From NCBI GenBank assembly GCA_044369995.1, contig JBILWG010000129.1, forward strand, positions 1-5,683: 5,683 bases of DNA, read 5' to 3'. Shown piece by piece: positions 1 to 4,286 of the stretch. Both the position numbers and the translations under genes were made by a program. This DNA is from F1-60-MAGs149 sp044369995 (GTDB lineage: Bacteria; Actinomycetota; Thermoleophilia; Gaiellales; F1-60-MAGs149). Numbering within the stretch: position 1 is the stretch's first letter; the number at the start of each line of letters is the position of its first letter. The notes under the pieces are model-generated. The model made no database searches and was not told the origin of the DNA. It saw only the letters and a list, made by a program, of their open reading frames with translations.

Positions 1-1223
1 GTCGTCAACTCCGCGATCGCCTCCATCGGCCCCGACCCCTTGACCAGCACGCCCCGGCGGGCGCCGGCGGCGATCGCCGATAGCATCGTCGCCGGCACGG
101 AGATCACCAGCGCGCAGGGCGAGGCCACCACCAGCAGCGTCATCGCCTGGAGAAACGCCTCCGAGAAGGAGTGCCCGAGCAGGAGCAGCACCGCGAGCGC
201 CCCGCCGGAGATGCCGAGCACGCCGATGACGTAGAGCGGCTGGTACCGATCCAGCATGCGCTGGGCCGGTGCCCGCTGCTCGCGCGCGTCGCGCACCAGC
301 TCGATCACCTTGGCGAGCACCGTCTCGTCGGCCCGACGGTCGATCCGGATCTCGAGGTAGCCGTCGAGGTTGACCGAGCCGGCCATCACCGGATCACCGG
401 CGTCGCGCGGTACCGGCATCGACTCGCCGGTGATGGCCGACTGATCCACGGCCGAGTGCCCGGCAGCCACGGTGCCATCCACGGGGATGCGATCACCGGG
501 CCGCACGATGGCCACCATGCCCCGCTCGATCGCGTCGGCCGGGACGGTGCGCTCGCTCCCGTCCTCGTCCTTGACGACGACGACCTCGGGCCGCAAGTCC
601 ATCAGCGCACGGATCGAGGCCTCCGTCCGCCCCAGCGCGAACTCCTCCAGCACGTTGCCGAGCGAGAACAGGAAGAGCAGCACCGCTCCCTCCCAGAAGG
701 CGCCGACGGAGTACGCGCCGGCGGCGGCGATCAGCATCAGCAGATCCACGTCGAGGGCGCGACGGCGCAGGGAGGCCAGCGTCGTGCGAAGGGAGAACCA
801 CCCGCCGGTGACAAACGCAAGCGCCCAGATCGGCAGCGCGACATCGAACGACACGCGCTGCACGATCACGCCGACGATCAGGAGGACGAGCGTCGCGGCC
901 ACGAATCCGATCGCGATGCGATTCGGTGCGTGCGCCAGCAGGGAGACCGTGTGGACGATGCGACGCGGCGCAAAGGCCTGGCGGAGGCGTCGCCCGACCG
1001 GCTCGCGCCCGGCGAGCCGGAGGTAGGGGCTCTCGAGGTGGAGGCGCAGCAGCTCGGGCTTGAGCAGCTCGCCGTCGTACGTGACGTCGACGAGATCCCC
1101 GGTCCGACCCGGCGAGACGCCGATCACGCCGGGCACGAGGAGCGCGCGGCGCTCGATGTCGGCGATGTCGACCGGTCGCAGGGGGCGATCGGCCAGGAAC
1201 ACCATCGTCTGCGGAGGCGCCAC
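1..1223 (-). CDS. Heavy-metal-translocating P1B-type ATPase, N-terminal part (runs off left edge)
   Basis: Inner-membrane pump that uses ATP to move transition-metal ions across the membrane, usually outward. I read 407 residues from a GTG at 1223. Residues about 17-70 look like an HMA-type ferredoxin fold (PGVIGVSPGRTGDLVDVTYD) but lack the CxxC metal pair. Helices follow at about 103-121, 128-145 and 158-193, then the actuator domain with GDRIPVDG and TGES (265-268), a helix at about 325-345, and the metal-site helix with SPC (368-370) in ASPCALVISVPAT. SPC rather than CPC is the hallmark of the P1B-4 group (Co, Fe, Zn or Ni exporters such as CtpD or PfeT), so the exact metal is open. The DKTGT phosphorylation site and nucleotide domain lie beyond the left edge. 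An in-frame TAA sits upstream of the GTG; an ATG at 1205 is the alternative start. The gene lies 128 bases after the carbonic anhydrase on the same strand. Family assignment is firm; substrate is inferred. Confidence 0.93.
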   Translation of the reverse strand, partial: MAPPQTMVFLADRPLRPVDIADIERRALLVPGVIGVSPGRTGDLVDVTYDGELLKPELLRLHLESPYLRLAGREPVGRRLRQAFAPRRIVHTVSLLAHAPNRIAIGFVAATLVLLIVGVIVQRVSFDVALPIWALAFVTGGWFSLRTTLASLRRRALDVDLLMLIAAAGAYSVGAFWEGAVLLFLFSLGNVLEEFALGRTEASIRALMDLRPEVVVVKDEDGSERTVPADAIERGMVAIVRPGDRIPVDGTVAAGHSAVDQSAITGESMPVPRDAGDPVMAGSVNLDGYLEIRIDRRADETVLAKVIELVRDAREQRAPAQRMLDRYQPLYVIGVLGISGGALAVLLLLGHSFSEAFLQAMTLLVVASPCALVISVPATMLSAIAAGARRGVLVKGSGPMEAIAELT

Positions 1224-1351
1224 GCGTCTACGATACCGCCGTTACGCGCCGACGCTCCTCGCCGCCACCGCGGCGGTGCCGGATGGCGCGGCCGCGGCGC
1301 CGACCGACTCGGGGAGGATGAGCCGGCCGGCACCGCGGCTGCGCAGCGCGG
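1224..1351. other. GC-rich spacer between carbonic anhydrase and P1B ATPase
   Basis: The spacer is 128 bases with several short palindromes: CACCG/CGGTG arms around 1266-1278, GGCGC...GCGCC at 1285-1301, and GCCGGCCGGC at 1322-1331. An eight-base word GTTACGCG occurs at both ends (1241-1248 and 1351-1358, the latter including the carbonic anhydrase stop). None of the stems is followed by a U-run in either direction, so none is a standard intrinsic terminator. Apart from the -10 box at 1230-1235 I see no other element. Confidence 0.3.
1230..1235 (-). promoter_or_regulatory. Putative -10 box (TATCGT) of the P1B ATPase gene, leaderless type
   Basis: On the minus strand, TATCGT fits the TANNNT -10 consensus and ends six bases before the GTG at 1223. 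Transcription would then begin at or next to the start codon. No convincing -35 element is visible and there is no Shine-Dalgarno sequence before either the GTG (1223) or the ATG (1205). Co-transcription from the carbonic anhydrase promoter is the alternative. Confidence 0.4.
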
Positions 1352-1849
1352 TTACGCGGGGTCGATCTCGCGCAGGGTGCCGTTCTCCACGTGGTAGACG
1401 AACCCGCGGATCTCGTCGCGGTGCGGCACGAACGGGCTGTTCCTGATGCGCACGATCGACTGGCGCACGTCCGCGTCGACATCCGGGAAGGCCTCGGCAG
1501 CCCATTCGGGGCGCTGTCCGGTCTCCTGCTCGATGCCCTGACGAAACGCATCGTCCTGGAAGGTCAGCATGCCGCAATCCGTGTGGTGGATCAGCACGAT
1601 CTCGCGCGTGCCGAGCAGGCGCTGCGAGATCGCCAGCGAGCGGATCGCGTCGGCCGTCGCCACGCCACCGGCGTTGCGGATGACGTGCACGTCGCCCTCC
1701 TCGAGGCCGAGCACGCGGGCCGGGTCGAGGCGAGCGTCCATGCACGCCAGCACGGCGGTCTTGCGTGCCGGCGGCATCGGCAGATCGCCCTTGGTGAACT
1801 GCGCGGCATAGGCCTTGTTGGCCTCGAGGAACTCATCGGTGACGCTCAT
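1352..1849 (-). CDS. Beta-class carbonic anhydrase, Rv1284-like
   Basis: Cytoplasmic zinc enzyme for reversible hydration of CO2 to bicarbonate, which supplies bicarbonate to carboxylases and buffers pH. The 165-residue protein shows the beta-class signature CMDARLD with Cys36 and the Asp38-Arg40 dyad, then HHTDCGM with His89 and Cys92. These correspond to zinc ligands Cys35, His88 and Cys91 and to Asp37 of M. tuberculosis Rv1284 (163 residues), which it closely resembles from memory, including RNAGG and SLAISQRLLGTREI. No key residue is missing, and there is no signal peptide or membrane helix. The ATG at 1849 is preceded by GAAAGG with a six-base spacer, and a clear -10 box lies about 30 bases upstream. 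The metal ATPase gene follows on the same strand after 128 bases. Overlap of the promoter with a Fur-like box suggests metal control. The activity assignment is strong; the regulation is inferred. Confidence 0.95.
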   Translation of the reverse strand: MSVTDEFLEANKAYAAQFTKGDLPMPPARKTAVLACMDARLDPARVLGLEEGDVHVIRNAGGVATADAIRSLAISQRLLGTREIVLIHHTDCGMLTFQDDAFRQGIEQETGQRPEWAAEAFPDVDADVRQSIVRIRNSPFVPHRDEIRGFVYHVENGTLREIDPA

Positions 1850-1855
1850 AGGATG

Positions 1856-1861
1856 CCTTTC
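1856..1861 (-). promoter_or_regulatory. Ribosome binding site of the carbonic anhydrase gene
   Basis: GAAAGG on the minus strand lies six bases before the ATG at 1849. It matches the purine-rich Shine-Dalgarno pattern and supports that start. This contrasts with the leaderless-looking genes in the window. Confidence 0.6.
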
Positions 1862-1878
1862 GTGGATTCGTTGAACTT

Positions 1879-1884
1879 ATGATA
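1879..1884 (-). promoter_or_regulatory. -10 box (TATCAT) of the carbonic anhydrase promoter
   Basis: TATCAT on the minus strand matches the -10 consensus TATAAT at five of six bases, inside an AT-rich island (about 1868-1902) that stands out in this GC-rich DNA. It predicts a transcript start near 1872 and a 5' leader of roughly 23 bases containing the Shine-Dalgarno sequence. The -35 region (around 1902-1907, GCTCCA on the minus strand) is poor, which suggests an activator or a sigma factor tolerant of weak -35 elements. Confidence 0.6.
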
Positions 1885-1894
1885 GTCATCATCA
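1880..1894. promoter_or_regulatory. Fur-family operator-like box overlapping the carbonic anhydrase promoter
   Basis: The plus-strand 15-mer TGATAGTCATCATCA matches the 7-1-7 Fur core TGATAATNATTATCA at 12 of 14 defined positions. The outer arms TGAT and ATCA are perfectly inverted. A second inverted repeat, ATGAT-N4-ATCAT, spans 1879-1892. The box covers most of the TATCAT -10 hexamer, which is classic repressor geometry. Fur, Zur and PerR boxes share this core, so the regulator and metal cannot be named from this site alone. No Fur-family gene lies in the window. Confidence 0.45.
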
Positions 1895-2026
1895 TTGCAT
1901 ATGGAGCCTCACGCTCGGGCGTCGCCTGAATCACGTAACGGAACATCGTCATGCCGCGCTCTGCGCGCACGCCGTCTGGCCGCGGCTCGAGCCCTCGGGC
2001 ACTCGCTGATCGCACGCGACCTTCGG

Positions 2027-2032
2027 TACTGT
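2027..2032 (+). promoter_or_regulatory. Putative -10 box (TACTGT) for the 120-residue membrane protein, leaderless type
   Basis: TACTGT fits TANNNT and ends six bases before the GTG at 2039, so the transcript would start at or beside the initiation codon. No Shine-Dalgarno sequence precedes that GTG (the intervening bases are GGCCGG). No good -35 element is seen. The box is one reason for preferring this start over in-frame codons further upstream. Confidence 0.5.
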
Positions 2033-2038
2033 GGCCGG

Positions 2039-2401
2039 GTGATCGCGATCGAGATCATCATCCTCCTCGTGGCGCTGATCGTCGCCGCTCGCTCGCGCCC
2101 ACCGCAGCGCCACGTCTCGCCGCGCGTCATGTCCCTCCTGGCCGCGGTGGCGCTGCTGGCCTTCGGCATCGCCCTGGGCTCGATCGTGATCGTCACGTCG
2201 GAGGCCGTCTTCGCGATCAGCCTGTTCGTGGCAGGCGTCGCCGCCTGTGCATTCCTCTACCTCGCCCGCGGCTGGGCCGACGACGAGGACGATGATGGCG
2301 ACGACGAGCAGGAGCCACCGCCACCGAGTGACGGCGACAGCGAGCGCCGACGCTTCCTGCGCAAGCAGGCGCGGACGCCGAAGACGCCCGCGCCCCGCTG
2401 A
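2039..2401 (+). CDS. Three-helix membrane protein with charged C-terminal tail, function unknown
   Basis: I do not recognise this 120-residue protein. It starts with a hydrophobic helix right at the N-terminus (about 2-17, IAIEIIILLVALIVAA) and a basic loop (19-30, RPPQRHVSPR). Two more helices lie at about 31-52 and 56-77. The tail splits into an acidic run (81-91, mostly Asp/Glu), a proline stretch (PPPP, 93-96) and a basic end (103-120, RRRFLRKQ onward). With three helices, the N-terminus and the tail should be on opposite sides of the membrane, and the basic loop suggests N-out, tail in the cytoplasm. The frame is open upstream to 1895, but that extension is Arg/Ala-rich, non-hydrophobic and precedes the -10 box, so I start at the GTG. 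It is transcribed away from the carbonic anhydrase gene and converges on ndk. M. tuberculosis has a small membrane protein (Rv2446c, DUF4233) beside folC and ndk; I see no sequence basis to equate the two. Confidence 0.72.
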   Translation: MIAIEIIILLVALIVAARSRPPQRHVSPRVMSLLAAVALLAFGIALGSIVIVTSEAVFAISLFVAGVAACAFLYLARGWADDEDDDGDDEQEPPPPSDGDSERRRFLRKQARTPKTPAPR

Positions 2402-2410
2402 GCGAACGGC

Positions 2411-2821
2411 CTAGAGCAGGCCGTCGGGGAAGTAGATCGCGAGCTCGCGCTCGGCCGACTCGACGGAATCCGAGCCGTGGATGATGTTCTCGGCCAGCTC
2501 CAGCGCCAGATCGCCGCGGATGGTGCCGGGTGCGGACTCGAGCGGATTGGTCTTGCCCATCATGTCGCGCACCGTCGCCACCGCGCCATTGCCCTCGAGG
2601 GCGAGCGCGACGATCGGTCCCGACGTGATGAAGTCGACGAGCTCGCCGAAGAACGGGCGCTCCGCGTGCTCGGCGTAATGCAGCTCGGCGGTCGCGCGAT
2701 CGAGCTGCAGCAGGCGCATGCCGCGGAAGGTGAAGCCGCGGCGCTCGAAGCGACCGATGATCTCGCTCATCAGATTGCGGCGGACGGCGTCGGGCTTGAG
2801 CAGGACGAGCGTGGTCTCCAT
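2411..2821 (-). CDS. ndk: Nucleoside diphosphate kinase
   Basis: Cytoplasmic enzyme that moves the gamma-phosphate of ATP to other nucleoside diphosphates through a phosphohistidine, balancing NTP and dNTP pools. The 136-residue protein is full length for the family (about 135-150). It begins METTLVLLKPDAVRRNL with ATP-site Lys9. It has FITSGP (65-70), RDMMGKTNP (85-93) and the active-site signature NIIHGSDSV, whose His115 is the phosphorylated residue, with Asn112 and Arg102 also in place. The ATG at 2821 fits the family N-terminus and is preceded by AGGGG four bases upstream. An in-frame extension to 2950 reads through low-complexity residues unlike any Ndk and is rejected. It lies downstream of valS-folC on the same strand, as in actinobacteria, but a 237-base gap with an opposite-strand small gene intervenes. 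No clear promoter of its own is visible. Confidence 0.97.
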   Translation of the reverse strand: METTLVLLKPDAVRRNLMSEIIGRFERRGFTFRGMRLLQLDRATAELHYAEHAERPFFGELVDFITSGPIVALALEGNGAVATVRDMMGKTNPLESAPGTIRGDLALELAENIIHGSDSVESAERELAIYFPDGLL

Positions 2822-2825
2822 GGTT

Positions 2826-2830
2826 CCCCT
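2826..2830 (-). promoter_or_regulatory. Ribosome binding site of ndk
   Basis: AGGGG on the minus strand, four bases before the ATG at 2821, is a plausible though slightly close Shine-Dalgarno sequence. It supports the short, family-consistent Ndk start. Confidence 0.5.
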
Positions 2831-2866
2831 GGTGCGTTCGTAGGCGGGCGCCAGCAGTGCCGGCGT

Positions 2867-2884
2867 GCCGGAATCATGACCGGC
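2867..2884. other. Small inverted repeat in the ndk upstream region
   Basis: GCCGG and CCGGC flank an eight-base AT-richer loop (AATCATGA). A 5-bp GC stem could form in an ndk leader transcript about 45-65 bases before the start codon. There is no U-run, so it is not an intrinsic terminator. It may be chance in GC-rich DNA. Confidence 0.2.
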
Positions 2885-2944
2885 TGCGGCCAGACGGGCG
2901 CAGGTCGCCTGCAGGGCGCGGCTCGGGCCGGACTCCCGGAGCGA

Positions 2945-2950
2945 TAGCAT
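2945..2950 (+). promoter_or_regulatory. Putative -10 box (TAGCAT) of the 34-residue microprotein gene, leaderless type
   Basis: TAGCAT fits TANNNT and ends seven bases before the ATG at 2958, placing the likely transcription start at the A of the start codon. The spacer CTACCCC has no Shine-Dalgarno character. The -35 region shows nothing convincing. The box lies in the ndk upstream region and points away from ndk. Confidence 0.5.
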
Positions 2951-2957
2951 CTACCCC

Positions 2958-3062
2958 ATGCGCGGCCGTCCCAGCGTCCTGATCTTCGCCATCCTGATCC
3001 TGGCCGGCATGATCGCCGTGGGCTACGCACTCGGCTACGTCTTCGGACGCCTGCTGGTCTAG
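2958..3062 (+). CDS. 34-residue single-pass membrane microprotein with a glycine zipper
   Basis: This is a very small gene that I do not recognise. The protein has a basic start (Arg2, Arg4), then an unbroken hydrophobic helix from about residue 6 to 30, a single Arg31 and a short hydrophobic end. The positive N-terminus predicts a cytoplasmic N-terminus by the positive-inside rule. The helix has Gly22, Gly26 and Gly30 in a GxxxGxxxG zipper (GYALGYVFG), with Ala16, Ala20 and Ala24 also spaced by four; such faces pack helix against helix. Support for coding comes from a -10 box seven bases before the ATG, a clean amphiphilic design, strong third-position G/C, and a fit that fills the folC-ndk gap exactly, ending in a stop interlocked with that of folC. 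Possible roles (partner of a membrane complex, oligomer, toxin-like peptide) cannot be told apart from sequence. Confidence 0.65.
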   Translation: MRGRPSVLIFAILILAGMIAVGYALGYVFGRLLV

Positions 3063-4285
3063 CGGTCGAGCGCCTCGAGCAGCGTCAGCGACCCCACGAT
3101 CACCACGGCGCCGGCGTTGCCGGCACGGTAGCGCGCACGGGCCAGCGCGTCCTCGGGATCGGCAACCGCCTCGCCCTGGAGTCCATGACGCTGAGCCGCC
3201 GCCAGGAGCGCCTCCGCCGACAGTGCCCGCTCGGACTCCGTCGCCGTCACCACGATCTCGTCGAAGATCGGCGCCAGCGCCTCGAGCACGCCATCGACGT
3301 CCTTGTCCGCGAGCAGGGCGACGAGGCCGACGATGGGCTTGAGCCCTCCGAGCGCGCGAGGCAGCTCGCGCGCCAACGTGCGAGCGCCATCGGGATTGTG
3401 CGCGGCATCGCGCAGGACGATCGGATAGCGGGCAACCACCTCGAGGCGTCCCGGCACCTGCACCAGCGCCACGGCGGCAACCGCCTTGCGCATGTCGAAA
3501 TCGTCGCCCAGAAGCGCCGCCGCGGCCCCGAGAGCCAGCGTCGCGTTACCGCGCTGGAACGAGCCGGCCGCGGCCAGATCCGGCAGGTCGTCGTCGAGCG
3601 CGCCGGCGCCGAGCAGCATGGCCCGTGCCACCTGATGCTCTTGGGCGAGACGCTCGATCTCCGGCCCGAGGACATCGTCCACCCCGCCGGCCACCAGCAC
3701 CGCGCCAGGCGTCAGGACGGCCAGCTTCTCCGCCGCAATCGCCTCGCGCGTGTCGCCGAGATGCTCCGTGTGGTCGAGCGCCACGCCCGTCAGTACCACC
3801 ACCGGCGCGGCCAGCACGTTGGTCGCGTCGAGGCGTCCGCCGAGCCCCGCCTCGACCACGGCGACCTCCACCCCCGCGGCCCGCAGTGCCACGAAGGCCG
3901 CCGCGGTGAGCACCTCGAACTGGGTGCAGGCTCCGCCACGGACCGCATCGACCCGCTGCGCCGCCGCCTCCGCCGCCTCGACAGCGTGGTGGAAGGCCTC
4001 GGCCGCGATCGGCGCCGGCAGCCCACCCGGCTCGGCAATCAGCACGCGCTCGTGCCAGCCGCGGATGTGGGGCGACAGGTAGGCGCCGGTCTTGCGGCCG
4101 CTCGCCGCCACGGCCGCACAGGCGAACCGGGTGGTCGAGGACTTCCCGTTCGTGCCCACCACGTGGATCGCACGAAAGGCCCGCTGCGGATTGCCCAGCT
4201 CCTCGAGCATCGCCTCGATGCGTTCGAGGCCCAGTTCCATCCCGAACAGCGAGCGGGTCTGCAGGATCGCGCCGGTGGCGTCCAC
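3059..4285 (-). CDS. folC: Folylpolyglutamate synthase / dihydrofolate synthase
   Basis: Mur-ligase-family cytoplasmic enzyme that adds glutamate to folates, and in many bacteria to dihydropteroate, using ATP through an acyl-phosphate. The 408-residue protein is near the usual 420. Motifs in order: the P-loop VVGTNGKSST (42-51), SPHIRGWHERV (71-81), EAGLGGRLDATN (145-156) followed by LTGVALDHTEHLG, then VPGRLEVV and the C-terminal-domain signature DAAHNPDG (293-300). Whether it has both activities cannot be read from sequence. The GTG at 4285 lies one base after the valS TAG (TAGCGTG) and gives a family-like N-terminus of about 40 residues before the P-loop. The frame is open further upstream but that would lie within valS. 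No Shine-Dalgarno sequence is seen, so translation probably depends on ribosomes finishing valS. Its stop interlocks with that of the opposite 34-residue gene. Confidence 0.96.
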   Translation of the reverse strand: MDATGAILQTRSLFGMELGLERIEAMLEELGNPQRAFRAIHVVGTNGKSSTTRFACAAVAASGRKTGAYLSPHIRGWHERVLIAEPGGLPAPIAAEAFHHAVEAAEAAAQRVDAVRGGACTQFEVLTAAAFVALRAAGVEVAVVEAGLGGRLDATNVLAAPVVVLTGVALDHTEHLGDTREAIAAEKLAVLTPGAVLVAGGVDDVLGPEIERLAQEHQVARAMLLGAGALDDDLPDLAAAGSFQRGNATLALGAAAALLGDDFDMRKAVAAVALVQVPGRLEVVARYPIVLRDAAHNPDGARTLARELPRALGGLKPIVGLVALLADKDVDGVLEALAPIFDEIVVTATESERALSAEALLAAAQRHGLQGEAVADPEDALARARYRAGNAGAVVIVGSLTLLEALDR

Positions 4286-4286
4286 G

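Noticed and set aside
1266..1331. GC-rich inverted repeats between carbonic anhydrase and ATPase as a terminator or attenuator.
   Set aside because: Stems are only 5-6 bp of simple G/C, with no U-run and no alternating-structure design. Such repeats are expected by chance at this GC content.
1241..1358. Direct repeat GTTACGCG at 1241 and 1351 as a mobile-element target duplication.
   Set aside because: It is only eight bases, the 102 bases between carry no transposon ends or gene, and such a repeat is plausible by chance.
171..1397. Long plus-strand open frame of about 400 codons opposite the ATPase.
   Set aside because: Its translation is rich in Arg, His, Asp and Gln with no family motif. 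It is the antisense shadow of the ATPase in GC-rich DNA, where the minus strand gives TGES, SPC and membrane helices.
1833..1952. Short minus-strand frame (MTMFRYVIQ...) overlapping the carbonic anhydrase start as a possible leader peptide.
   Set aside because: Its start lies upstream of the predicted promoter and transcript start near 1872, it has no ribosome binding site, and its composition reflects the ATGATGATG run and operator.
1895..2038. N-terminal extension of the 120-residue membrane protein.
   Set aside because: The added residues are Arg/Ala/Ser-rich and non-hydrophobic, and the region contains the TACTGT -10 box just before the GTG at 2039.
2822..2950. N-terminal extension of Ndk by 43 residues.
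   Set aside because: Ndk proteins begin directly with the (M)E-x-T-L-x-x-x-K-P-D strand. The ATG at 2821 has a Shine-Dalgarno sequence and the extension has no family similarity.
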